Positions 1 through 7,704 of a DNA stretch of 64,000 nucleotides are shown one piece after another. Source of the DNA: Pseudarthrobacter sp. SSS035 (GTDB taxonomy: Bacteria > Actinomycetota > Actinomycetes > Actinomycetales > Micrococcaceae); NCBI RefSeq assembly GCF_023273875.1, contig NZ_CP096882.1, positions 558,001 through 622,000 of the forward strand, read 5' to 3'. Within the stretch, counting starts at the first letter, position 1. Each line of letters begins with the position of its first letter. Under the pieces are notes generated by a model, which saw only the letters and a list, made by a program, of their open reading frames with translations, did not search any database and was not told the DNA's origin. Both the position numbers and the translations under genes were made by a program.

Positions 1-134
1 CGGCTCCCCGCCGGCTGCGGAGCGACCGACGAGGCTGCGAGTCCCGCGCCGGCTGCGGCCACAATCGCCACGGCCGAGACCAGGCCTGCCAGCATCTGCT
101 TGCGAGGGGTCCTGCGGGCTGCGTCCTTATGCAT
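1..134 (-). CDS. DUF5719-like secreted/anchored protein, N-terminal fragment
   Basis: This is the first 44 codons of a minus-strand gene that runs off the left edge. The reading frame opens with ATG at 134-132, overlapping the end of the glycosyltransferase gene, and begins MHKDAARRTPRKQ. A basic stretch is followed by a hydrophobic run rich in Ala, Val and Gly (about residues 14-34), which looks like a signal peptide or membrane anchor. The overlap with the upstream stop implies translational coupling. In Micrococcales a DUF5719 protein commonly follows this glycosyltransferase next to whiB; that is the only reason for the family name, since no diagnostic domain lies inside the window. Confidence 0.6.
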   Translation of the reverse strand, partial: MHKDAARRTPRKQMLAGLVSAVAIVAAAGAGLAASSVAPQPAGS

Positions 135-3100
135 TCTGGTGTTCCTTACGCAAAGATCCCTCGTCCCTCGAGAGCCCTGTGTTGGGCCGGCGCGCGGGCA
201 TGGGAATGGCGAGCATGACAGTGAGTCCTATCACCGTGATCTGTGCGATTCCGGACCAAAGGGCCCAAGGGGTGTCGTAGCGGATGGTCAACTGGCCGGC
301 GGTGGCAGGCAAGGTAAAGGCCTGGGCCGAGCCGGATGTTGTGGCAGTGAGCTTTCGCCCGTCGAACCAGGCGCTCCATCCCGGGTCCGCCCGTTCGGCG
401 AGCACCACCAGCCGCCCTTCCGGTCCCGCGGCCACGGGGGTGTCGACGTCGTCGTACTTGGAGGGCACCAGCGCCACGGTGGCTCCGGTGCCGTCCACGA
501 TCCTGACGCGATGGGCGACGTCGGCGGGCTGCAGTACCGGCTGGTTCAGCGGCGTTATCCGCCAGAGCCAGCCGACATCCGTCTGGCCGACGGCAACGAG
601 CCCCGGAACTGCGTCCATCCTGCTGGCCGTGAGCTGGGCGGCGGTGTCTGCCGAGCGCAGCACCACGAATCCGGCACCAAGGCGCTCGAGCTCGGGACGG
701 GGGTCCACGCCTTGGCCAGCCACCAGCGTGGCCACCACGCTGCGGATGGACGCCGTGATGTCGTCGTCCTCCCTGACCGTCTCCTGGCCGGGCGCGCCGA
801 GGATGTTCCTGGCGGCGGCAATCGTTGACAAGCTGTCCAGGGTGGTCCCGGCACCGCGCATCAGTGCCGCGTCATAGGCGCCGTTTTCCTGGGTGCTGAT
901 GAGCAGCGTGCGTGTCTGCTCCGGCCCGGTGCCACGGTCTATGGCGGTGGCGGGAAGCGTCCGGGCGCTGCCTGGCTGCACCAGCCGTGGCGTTCCCAGC
1001 GCGGGCCCTGCCGGCACGTCGGCCGGGAGGGCAACGGCTGAGGAACGTAGCAGGTTCTGCGCCGACCACACCGCCATGCCGGCCAGCGGACCGGCCAGCA
1101 GCACCACCATGGCCAGGGCCGTCGCGGAGCGAAGGGCCACGTTGCGCCGAATACTCGGCGAGGCTGCCCGGTCCGCGGCATAAAGCAAGCGCTCGGCACC
1201 GATCAGGGCGGCTCCGAGCAGGGCGAACCCTGCGGCGGAGACGGCTGGACCGGTGAACGGTGTCACGAGGGTGTTGGCAGTTGCGCCCGTGGCAACGTGC
1301 CCTGCGAGCCAGCCACCGGCGAAGATCACCAGAGCCGCCACCCAGAGAACACGTGCTGTCCTGCTGCGCTTACCCGGGAGGAACAGGGCGGCAACGGCAA
1401 GCAGCAGGACGGGAACGGCCAGCAGCAGTGCCAGCACGAGTGCCCATGGGATCGCCTGGCCGCTGAAGAACGGAAGGCCGTACAGGCCACCTTCGGCGGA
1501 GAACAGCAGCGGCTGGCCCAGGAACTGCTGCCACAGCGGGGCTGCCTCGAATCCCAGCGGAACACCCGGGTCTGCCAGCAATGCCCGCGGCCGGTCGATA
1601 ACGGACAGCCCGAAGGGAAGAAAGAGCGCGGCGCTGGGCAAAAGAGCCCACCACACGGTGCGGCCACGACGGCCAAGCATCAGCCCGCAGAGCACAATAA
1701 CCACAACGGCCGGGGCCAGCAGTGAAGGCGCCGACGCGGTCACAACACCCAGCGTCAACCCTGCGGCGGCGGCGGCAGTCCAGGACGGCATTCCGTTGAT
1801 CCCAGGCCGTGCGGGTGGTTTTTCGGTGAAACGCCGGTCATCTGGGGAAGGGACAATGAACCGTCCGTGGCCCACAGCGGACCCGGTGGCGCGCAGGAGT
1901 GCCAGGACGAGCAGCGGGATCATGATGTGGGCCACCAAGGCACCGGCCCGGCCCTGGTTCAGTGCTATCTGCAAGGCGGGAGCGGCCGCCCAGAAGAGTG
2001 CGGCAACGAGGCGGAAGCGGCGCCGGATGGTCAGGCCCCCGGCCGCAAACCACGCGGTCAGGCCGGAAAGCGGGGCGGCGAGCAGCAGGAGCCAGGCCAT
2101 GGCCGCGTTGGCGTCTCCCCCGCCGAGCAGGCCAAGGATCCACAGCACATAGCCGAAGGGGTCGCCCTTGCCCGGAAGGCCTGCCCCCAGGCTGATCCAC
2201 CAGCTGGAGGCGTGGTGCCAGATTTCGCCAAGGGTGGAGGACACCGGAATGAGGCCTCCACCGGAAACAGCGTCGGCCCGGAACAGCCCGGTGAGCGCCG
2301 TGAGGGAAGCCGCGGACGCGATGATGATTGCGGCGATGGCGCCGGCCCCCACCCAACCCCGTTCGGTGGTGGTCATGGCAGCGAAGTCATCTGATGAGTC
2401 CCCTGTGGGCTGGTCCGCCAGGGGGTCATGGACCAGGCCATCAGCCGTGGAGTTGTCGGCGCCCAGGGCTTCCATCAGGGAGCGTCGGTGGTTCCAGACT
2501 TCACGCCGGGGTGTCTGCAGCTTCTTGATGACGGACCGCCGGATCCGCCGGCTGTTTGCCGCGGTCCGGCGGGCCTTTGCCACGGCACCGGGCCGGGCCA
2601 GGGCAGCGAATGTGGCCACAAGCTGGGAGAAACCGTGCCCGGGATCCTTGACCGCAATGCTGAGCACGAGTTTGAAAATGCTGCCAAGCAGCGCACCGAC
2701 CGCATGGACAGGCACCTTCCACAGCGGGGCGTGCTTGAGGCGCAGATGGACCTGGGCTTTTCGCGCCGCGGAAGCGTTTCCCTGGGCATGCGGCCGGTGG
2801 GCTACGTGGAACATCCGTGCAGTGGGAACCACCACCACACGGTGCCCGGCGAGGCGGTTGCGCCAGCAGAAGTCGACGTCGTCGCCGGTGCCCGGCAGTG
2901 CGGGGTCGAAGCCGTTCAGGAGTTCCCAGATATCACGGCGGACCAGCATGCCGGCCGAGTTCACCGCAAACGCGTCCGTGCGGCCGTTGTACTGGCCCTG
3001 GTCCAGTTCGTCGGCATCGATCAGGGTAAGCCGCTCGGCCCAGCGGCTGGTGGAGAGTCCGACGTCGATCAGCCGGCGTTCCGAGTGCCAGTCCAGTTGC

Positions 3101-3459
3101 TTGCAGCCGGCCACGGTCACGGATGGTGCGCGCTCCACGGCACTGAGGAGTTCGGCCAGCGCCTCCGGGGCCGGTGCCGCATCGTCGTGCAGCAGCCAGA
3201 CCCACTCTGTGGCGGCGCGCTGGGACTGGCCGTCCCAGGGCGCGTGTTTGTTGAGCCCGGCGCGCACGGCGCCGCCCATGCCGCTCTTGCCGGGCGGAAA
3301 GGTGCTCACATTGGTTGCGCCGAACGCCCGTTCCAGGAGGACGGCGGAGTCGTCGCGGGATCCGGTGTCCACTCCGATGAGGGAGTCCGCGGGCCGGGTC
3401 TGGTCCGCGAGGGCAGCCAGGGTTCTGGGCAGATAGGCACTGCCGTTGTGGGACACCAC
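127..3459 (-). CDS. Family 2 glycosyltransferase with large polytopic membrane C-terminus
   Basis: The first 240 or so residues form a GT-A glycosyltransferase family 2 domain: N-terminal VSHNGSAYLPRTL, an acidic HDDAAP motif near residue 92 that would bind metal and nucleotide sugar, and GDDVDFCWR near 193. From about residue 365 the protein becomes polytopic, with roughly ten hydrophobic segments, then an extracytoplasmic C-terminal part. The total of 1110 residues is typical of actinobacterial envelope GT2-membrane fusions. It probably transfers sugar from a nucleotide or lipid-linked donor during cell-envelope polysaccharide assembly; the acceptor is unknown. The start is uncertain: GTG 3459 gives the track form, but the conserved frame continues upstream (VHVTAV) without an ATG/GTG/TTG, and the best Shine-Dalgarno (AGGAAG) lies about 18 bases before this GTG. 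Confidence 0.85.
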   Translation of the reverse strand: MVSHNGSAYLPRTLAALADQTRPADSLIGVDTGSRDDSAVLLERAFGATNVSTFPPGKSGMGGAVRAGLNKHAPWDGQSQRAATEWVWLLHDDAAPAPEALAELLSAVERAPSVTVAGCKQLDWHSERRLIDVGLSTSRWAERLTLIDADELDQGQYNGRTDAFAVNSAGMLVRRDIWELLNGFDPALPGTGDDVDFCWRNRLAGHRVVVVPTARMFHVAHRPHAQGNASAARKAQVHLRLKHAPLWKVPVHAVGALLGSIFKLVLSIAVKDPGHGFSQLVATFAALARPGAVAKARRTAANSRRIRRSVIKKLQTPRREVWNHRRSLMEALGADNSTADGLVHDPLADQPTGDSSDDFAAMTTTERGWVGAGAIAAIIIASAASLTALTGLFRADAVSGGGLIPVSSTLGEIWHHASSWWISLGAGLPGKGDPFGYVLWILGLLGGGDANAAMAWLLLLAAPLSGLTAWFAAGGLTIRRRFRLVAALFWAAAPALQIALNQGRAGALVAHIMIPLLVLALLRATGSAVGHGRFIVPSPDDRRFTEKPPARPGINGMPSWTAAAAAGLTLGVVTASAPSLLAPAVVVIVLCGLMLGRRGRTVWWALLPSAALFLPFGLSVIDRPRALLADPGVPLGFEAAPLWQQFLGQPLLFSAEGGLYGLPFFSGQAIPWALVLALLLAVPVLLLAVAALFLPGKRSRTARVLWVAALVIFAGGWLAGHVATGATANTLVTPFTGPAVSAAGFALLGAALIGAERLLYAADRAASPSIRRNVALRSATALAMVVLLAGPLAGMAVWSAQNLLRSSAVALPADVPAGPALGTPRLVQPGSARTLPATAIDRGTGPEQTRTLLISTQENGAYDAALMRGAGTTLDSLSTIAAARNILGAPGQETVREDDDITASIRSVVATLVAGQGVDPRPELERLGAGFVVLRSADTAAQLTASRMDAVPGLVAVGQTDVGWLWRITPLNQPVLQPADVAHRVRIVDGTGATVALVPSKYDDVDTPVAAGPEGRLVVLAERADPGWSAWFDGRKLTATTSGSAQAFTLPATAGQLTIRYDTPWALWSGIAQITVIGLTVMLAIPMPARRPNTGLSRDEGSLRKEHQNA

Positions 3460-3488
3460 AACGGCAGTGACATGTACTTCCTGAAGAA

Positions 3489-4034
3489 TTAGATTGCTCG
3501 CTTCCTTAGCCGCCGGCGCTCACGCTCGGAAAGGCCACCCCAAATGCCAAACCGTTCGTCGTTTGCCAGCGCATATTCCAGGCACTGCGACCGCACATTG
3601 CATGCACCGCAGACTTTCTTGGCGTCGCGCGTGGATCCGCCCTTCTCCGGGAAGAAGGCTTCCGGATCCGTTTGCGCGCACAATGCATCAGTCTGCCAGC
3701 CGAGTTCACCTTCGTCGTCGAAGTCCTGCCTGAACGGCAGTCCGATCCACACCGGCTGAGAACTTGTTCCCTGTGCCGGGGTGCGCAGTTCCATGGGCGG
3801 ATCCAGGTCGTCATCGTCCTGGTCGTGTCCGCCGTCAAGGAGTGCTTCGTGCGCCGCCAGGAAGGCTGTGGCCTGGTCCTGGAGGGGGTCTTTGGTATTG
3901 CGGTTGTATCGGTCCGCGGCGTCGGGATCCGCGGGATCGACGTACCAGTCGCTCGGCACCCCCCGTGCGCGGTATTTTGCCGTTGCCAGTCCGGCGACGA
4001 CGGCATCTTCATGGATACGCTCTGCTTGCCCCAC
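3489..4034 (-). CDS. whiB: WhiB-family iron-sulfur transcriptional regulator
   Basis: WhiB-like proteins bind a [4Fe-4S] cluster and act with sigma factors to control division, development or redox responses. The four cluster cysteines are at residues 119, 142, 145 and 151 (C-x22-CxxC-x5-C), followed by the GIWGG turn near 163 and a basic C-terminal tail (RERRRLRKR). I chose GTG 4034 because GGGGAGGG sits five bases upstream; a longer frame to 4082 lacks such a site. The 181-residue product is longer than most WhiB proteins (80-130 residues) because about 115 residues precede the first cysteine. Adjacency to the envelope glycosyltransferase resembles the WhiB2/WhmD locus, but the subclass is inferred. 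Confidence 0.88.
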   Translation of the reverse strand: MGQAERIHEDAVVAGLATAKYRARGVPSDWYVDPADPDAADRYNRNTKDPLQDQATAFLAAHEALLDGGHDQDDDDLDPPMELRTPAQGTSSQPVWIGLPFRQDFDDEGELGWQTDALCAQTDPEAFFPEKGGSTRDAKKVCGACNVRSQCLEYALANDERFGIWGGLSERERRRLRKRAI

Positions 4035-4125
4035 GGCGACCCTCCCCAAAATGTTGCAGCCCTTGCCTGAATACCTGGACACTCGGTTGCGTGTCCGTAT
4101 TTATGCAGTGACTTTCGATATCTAA

Positions 4126-4139
4126 TTACACGCGTGTAA
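4126..4139. promoter_or_regulatory. Perfect 14-bp palindrome upstream of whiB
   Basis: TTACACGCGTGTAA is a perfect inverted repeat about 92 bases before the whiB start. On the minus strand a possible promoter follows it (TTAGAT, 16 bases, TAAATA), so a bound dimer would sit just upstream of -35. The binding protein is not identifiable from sequence alone. Confidence 0.55.
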
Positions 4140-4340
4140 CTACTGGGGAGTCAAGCCGTGGACGGATAATAATCAACTTTCCGGGCCAATCCCGGTCACG
4201 CCACGCCCGGGAGTTTTCCGAAGGTCCGGCGCGCCGGAGGCCTGGCAGTCTGCATCGGCGGCCAAAGGGTCCCGTTTCCGCTGAATAGCTGCCAAAAATA
4301 CTGGCGCAGCCCGAATTAGACAAATAAGATGACAAACTCC

Positions 4341-4356
4341 TGTGAGTAAAATCACA
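4341..4356. promoter_or_regulatory. CRP/GlxR-type cAMP receptor protein site
   Basis: TGTGAGTAAAATCACA matches the CRP/GlxR consensus TGTGA-N6-TCACA at all ten conserved positions and extends one more base pair each side (C...G). It lies about 90 bases before the TIGR03089 start and about 310 bases before whiB. Actinobacterial CRP homologues are known to bind this motif; which of the two genes it serves is inference. Confidence 0.65.
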
Positions 4357-4446
4357 GCCCGGCCGGACCCGACTGGGACCCTTGGGGACTCGGTGCGCGG
4401 CATCCCCGCCAAGGACGCCCCACTGGGTCCGTGACAAGATAAAGCC

Positions 4447-5145
4447 ATGAGCATCCCGGCGATAGATCTGATGACCACCCTGCGTTCCGGCCACGCCACG
4501 TCGCCCCGCCTGACCTGGTACGGCCCGGACTCCGAGCGCGTGGAACTCTCCGGTCGTGTGCTGGACAACTGGGTGGCAAAAACCAGCAATCTGCTGCAGG
4601 ACGAACTCGACGCCGAGCCCGGCATGCGACTGACTCTTGACCTGCCAGCCCACTGGAAGTCAATGATCTGGGCACTGGCCGCCTGGCAGCTGGGCATGGA
4701 AACAGTCCTGGACGGCGGGGAGGCGGAGCTACTGGTCACCGACAGGCCCGGAACCGTTGAGGGGAAGCACGACGCCATTATCGCCGTCGCGCTGCCAGCC
4801 CTGGCGATGCGGTGGTCTGGTGACCTGCCTGCCGGAGTCATCGACTACGCCGCCGAGGTGCGCTCCCATGGTGACGTCTTTATGGCGCACACGGACCCTT
4901 CGGCGGCCGGCTGTGCCATTCGGGCTGGCGGAGGCCAGCGGCACATCCACGAAAGCCTGATCACTGGTTTTGCGGCGCCGCATGAGGAAGGCGTCAGGCT
5001 TCTGGTCCCGGCCGCTGAAGGGCTGGAGCCGGCGCTGGCGAACTCACTCGGCGCGTGGCACAACGGTGGTTCAGTGGTGCTGGCTCACGCCGATGTGGAG
5101 CTGACGGACAAGCTGCTGGCCGCGGAACGCATCTACGGCAAGTAG
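4447..5145 (+). CDS. TIGR03089 family protein
   Basis: A 232-residue protein of the actinobacterial TIGR03089 family, which resembles a fragment of the AMP-binding (adenylate-forming) fold but lacks the full catalytic domain. Recognisable features are the N-terminal PRLTWYGPDSERVELSGRVL segment and LDLPAHWKSMIWALAAWQLG near residue 62. No catalytic activity is established. The ATG is preceded by a weak -10-like hexamer (CAAGAT, 4435-4440) six bases upstream and no Shine-Dalgarno, suggesting a leaderless mRNA. In mycobacteria the family member lies near the LCP and rhamnose genes, consistent with a cell-envelope context here (GtrA and LCP are nearby). Confidence 0.8.
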   Translation: MSIPAIDLMTTLRSGHATSPRLTWYGPDSERVELSGRVLDNWVAKTSNLLQDELDAEPGMRLTLDLPAHWKSMIWALAAWQLGMETVLDGGEAELLVTDRPGTVEGKHDAIIAVALPALAMRWSGDLPAGVIDYAAEVRSHGDVFMAHTDPSAAGCAIRAGGGQRHIHESLITGFAAPHEEGVRLLVPAAEGLEPALANSLGAWHNGGSVVLAHADVELTDKLLAAERIYGK

Positions 5146-5164
5146 CTTTCCCGGCCCGGCCGGG

Positions 5165-5749
5165 TTAGGGCTGCTGCCGGCGGCTTTCCGGTGAGTCTGC
5201 CTCCGGCTGCTCCCCGTGCTGGGCGAAGGCAGCAGCGGCAGCTGCCTTCTCACGATGGTGCCGTTCGATGAGCTCGTGGTCGTGGGAGAACTCCGGCTCC
5301 TGATCCAGTTCTTCGTTGAAGACCCAGAAGCGGTAAGCGAAGAAGCGGAAGATGGTGCCCAGGACCAGGCCCACGACGCTGCCGGCAATAAAGAGCGAGG
5401 GCTTGTCGTTCAGGTCCAGGATGTACTTCGCGAACCAGACGCAGCCTGAAGCGATCAGCAGTCCCACCAGGTTCATGACGGCGAACAGCGCGGCCTCACG
5501 GGCCACGTTGGCCTGCTTGCGGTGTCTGAACGTCCAGTAACGGTTGGCAACCCATGAGAAGATGCTTGCCACGATGGTTGCCACCGCTTTGGCCCAGACC
5601 TCGCTGCCGTGCATCGGTCCGGTGAACAGCCAGATGAAGATGGCCGAGTCAATGACGAAGGCCACACCGCCCACGGCTCCGAACTTGGCCACTTCACGCC
5701 AAAATAGCGAGGCGAGCCCCCGGATACGATCTGCAAGTGCGCTAAACAT
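5165..5749 (-). CDS. GtrA family membrane protein
   Basis: GtrA-like proteins are small polytopic proteins thought to flip polyprenyl-phosphate-linked sugars. This 194-residue protein has four hydrophobic segments in the typical order, with family signatures FGAVGGVAFVIDSAIF (about residues 24-39), SWVANRYWTF (about 67-76) and FRFFAYRFWVF near residue 135. The last 55 residues are charged and Ala-rich (EREK-type cytoplasmic tail). The start ATG has GGAGGG just upstream. It converges on the TIGR03089 gene with only 19 bases between stop codons, which include a short GC-rich hairpin. Confidence 0.88.
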   Translation of the reverse strand: MFSALADRIRGLASLFWREVAKFGAVGGVAFVIDSAIFIWLFTGPMHGSEVWAKAVATIVASIFSWVANRYWTFRHRKQANVAREAALFAVMNLVGLLIASGCVWFAKYILDLNDKPSLFIAGSVVGLVLGTIFRFFAYRFWVFNEELDQEPEFSHDHELIERHHREKAAAAAAFAQHGEQPEADSPESRRQQP

Positions 5750-5909
5750 GACCCTCCATGGCCGTCAGTTCATTGGGCCACACGGCCAGAGGTCTATTTT
5801 AGACCCGAAATCGGTGAACCCGCCCCACGCGGAGTGAAGAGTGATGGCGGAAATACCCGAAAAGCGTGCCCTTCGACGTCCCAAAGCCCGGATCCGGTGA
5901 GCTTTTCTG

Positions 5910-5915
5910 TAGGCT
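5910..5915 (+). promoter_or_regulatory. -10 element for leaderless purK
   Basis: TAGGCT followed by seven bases and then the GTG that opens purK. No Shine-Dalgarno is present, so the transcript probably begins at or next to the start codon. Confidence 0.55.
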
Positions 5916-5922
5916 GGCATAT

Positions 5923-7119
5923 GTGACTTTTCCAGTAATCGGCGTGGTTGGCGGCGGCCAACTCGCGCGCATGATGGCCCCGGCCGCTACCGCCCTTGGC
6001 TTTGAACTCCGTGTCCTGGCTGAGGCTGAGGACGTTTCAGCCGTGTCTGCTGTGTCCACTTCACCGGTGGGTGACTACAAGGACCTCCAGACTCTCCTCG
6101 ACTTCGCGGACGGCCTGGATGTTATGACGTTCGACCACGAACACGTCCCCACGGACCACCTCCGCGCGCTTTTGGCCGCTGGCGTGAATGTCCAGCCCGG
6201 TCCGGACGCCCTGGTTAATGCCCAGGACAAACTGGTGATGAGGGCTGCCATCGACAGCCTTGGGCTCCCAAACCCCATCTGGGCTGCTGTCGCTGACGTC
6301 GCCGCGCTCGTGGACTTCGGCGAAGAAACGGGTTGGCCGGTTGTCCTCAAGATGCCCCGCGGCGGCTACGACGGAAAGGGCGTGCGGATCATCGACTCCG
6401 CCGAGGCCGCCGAAGAGGCTGCTCCGTGGTTCGAGGCCATGAGCCCGCTCCTCGCCGAAGCCAAAGTTGAGTTCAGCCGCGAACTGTCCGCGCTGGTGGC
6501 GCGGACCCCGGGCGGCGAAGCGAGAGCCTGGCCTGTGGTGCACACTATCCAGGTGGACGGCGTCTGCGACGAAGTCATCGCCCCTGCCCTGGACATCCCC
6601 CTCGAGGTCGCCGCGGCCGCGGAAGACGCGGCACTGCGCGTCGCCACGGAACTTGGCGTCACCGGAGTCATGGCGGCGGAACTCTTTGAAACACCGGGCT
6701 CCGGCGTCGGCTTCCTGATCAACGAACTCGCGATGCGCCCCCACAACACCGGCCACTGGACCCAGGACGGTTCGGTTACCAGCCAGTTTGAGCAGCACCT
6801 GCGGGCGGTCCTGGACCTGCCGCTGGGTGCCACCGACATCCTGGGCCCGGTAGTGGTCATGAAAAACTTCCTGGGCGGCGACAACCAGGATCTGTTTTCC
6901 GCCTACCCGGCCGCCCTCGCCAGCGAGCCGGCCGCCAAGGTCCACTGCTACGGAAAATCAGTGCGTCCGGGACGCAAGATTGGCCATGTCAACCTCGTAG
7001 GGACCTCCACGGATGATGTGGACTCGGTCCGGCAACGCGCAACCCGGGTGGCGGCCATCATCCGCGACGGCCGGGTTCCCACCGAAGAATCAGCACGGAT
7101 TTCCGAGGAGAACGCATGA
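5923..7119 (+). CDS. purK: N5-carboxyaminoimidazole ribonucleotide synthase
   Basis: PurK uses ATP to carboxylate AIR with bicarbonate, giving N5-CAIR in purine biosynthesis. It is an ATP-grasp enzyme: the N-terminal nucleotide-binding turn IGVVGGGQLARMM, the ATP-grasp centre FDHEHV and QDKLVMR, the glycine-rich loop MPRGGYDGKG near residue 146, and the metal-binding NELAMRPHNTGHWT near residue 267. I start at GTG 5923 (398 residues) because homologues begin just before VIGVVGGGQ and a -10 hexamer sits seven bases upstream; the upstream extension to 5866 has no similarity. The stop overlaps purE (ATGA), so the two steps are translated together. Confidence 0.95.
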   Translation: MTFPVIGVVGGGQLARMMAPAATALGFELRVLAEAEDVSAVSAVSTSPVGDYKDLQTLLDFADGLDVMTFDHEHVPTDHLRALLAAGVNVQPGPDALVNAQDKLVMRAAIDSLGLPNPIWAAVADVAALVDFGEETGWPVVLKMPRGGYDGKGVRIIDSAEAAEEAAPWFEAMSPLLAEAKVEFSRELSALVARTPGGEARAWPVVHTIQVDGVCDEVIAPALDIPLEVAAAAEDAALRVATELGVTGVMAAELFETPGSGVGFLINELAMRPHNTGHWTQDGSVTSQFEQHLRAVLDLPLGATDILGPVVVMKNFLGGDNQDLFSAYPAALASEPAAKVHCYGKSVRPGRKIGHVNLVGTSTDDVDSVRQRATRVAAIIRDGRVPTEESARISEENA

Positions 7120-7694
7120 CCACCGAAACCGCCACCGGCACCGTCCCCCGTCCCATCGTTGGGCTGGTCATGGGCTCAGACTCGGATTGGCCGGTCATGG
7201 AGGCCGCCGCGGAGGCATTGGCTGAGTTCGGCATCCCCTTTGAAGCCGATGTGGTCTCCGCACACCGGATGCCCACCGAAATGATCCGGTACGGCCAGAC
7301 CGCCCACGAACGCGGGCTCCGGGTCATCATCGCGGGCGCCGGCGGAGCTGCCCACCTTCCCGGCATGCTGGCAAGCGTGACTCCCTTGCCCGTTATTGGC
7401 GTCCCGGTCCCGCTGAAGACCCTGGACGGCATGGATTCCCTCCTCTCCATCGTGCAAATGCCGGCCGGCGTTCCCGTAGCCACCGTGTCCATTGCCGGTG
7501 CCCGGAACGCAGGCCTGCTGGCAGTCCGGATCCTCGCTTCGGGAACGGACGAGCTGGCAGCCTCGCTCCGCGCCGACCTCGTGGACTTCGCCCAGGAACT
7601 CAACGACGTCGCCACCCGCAAGGGAGCCAACCTCAGGCAAAAAGTCAGCGAAGTCTTCGCCGACGGCAATGGTGTTCTCCGGGGCAGCCGTTAA
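7116..7694 (+). CDS. purE: 5-(carboxyamino)imidazole ribonucleotide mutase
   Basis: PurE rearranges N5-CAIR, made by PurK, into CAIR. Class I signatures are all visible: GSDSDWPVM near residue 23, SAHRMP with the catalytic histidine near 51, GAGGAAHLPGM near 78, and GVPV near 96. The 192-residue length is slightly above the usual 160-175 because of short N- and C-terminal extensions. It overlaps purK by four bases and is followed 10 bases later by the LCP gene, so the three may be one transcript. Confidence 0.95.
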   Translation: MTTETATGTVPRPIVGLVMGSDSDWPVMEAAAEALAEFGIPFEADVVSAHRMPTEMIRYGQTAHERGLRVIIAGAGGAAHLPGMLASVTPLPVIGVPVPLKTLDGMDSLLSIVQMPAGVPVATVSIAGARNAGLLAVRILASGTDELAASLRADLVDFAQELNDVATRKGANLRQKVSEVFADGNGVLRGSR

Positions 7695-7704
7695 GGAACC
7701 CGAC

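Larger units (their letters stand above)
4035..4446. other. Divergent intergenic region between whiB and TIGR03089 gene
   Basis: A 412-base gap between divergent genes. It holds the whiB leader and promoter side (a 14-bp palindrome at 4126-4139), and a consensus CRP/GlxR-type site at 4341-4356. Frames reading through the middle (for example 4173-4841 minus) show no domain signature and overlap the conserved TIGR03089 gene, so I see no gene here. Confidence 0.7.

Noticed and set aside
2168..3436. Plus-strand frames opposite the glycosyltransferase
   Set aside because: Arg/Ser/Pro-rich shadow translation without signatures or ribosome-binding site.
6061..6945. 294-codon frame antisense to purK
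   Set aside because: The purK frame is complete and conserved; the antisense frame is compositionally biased.
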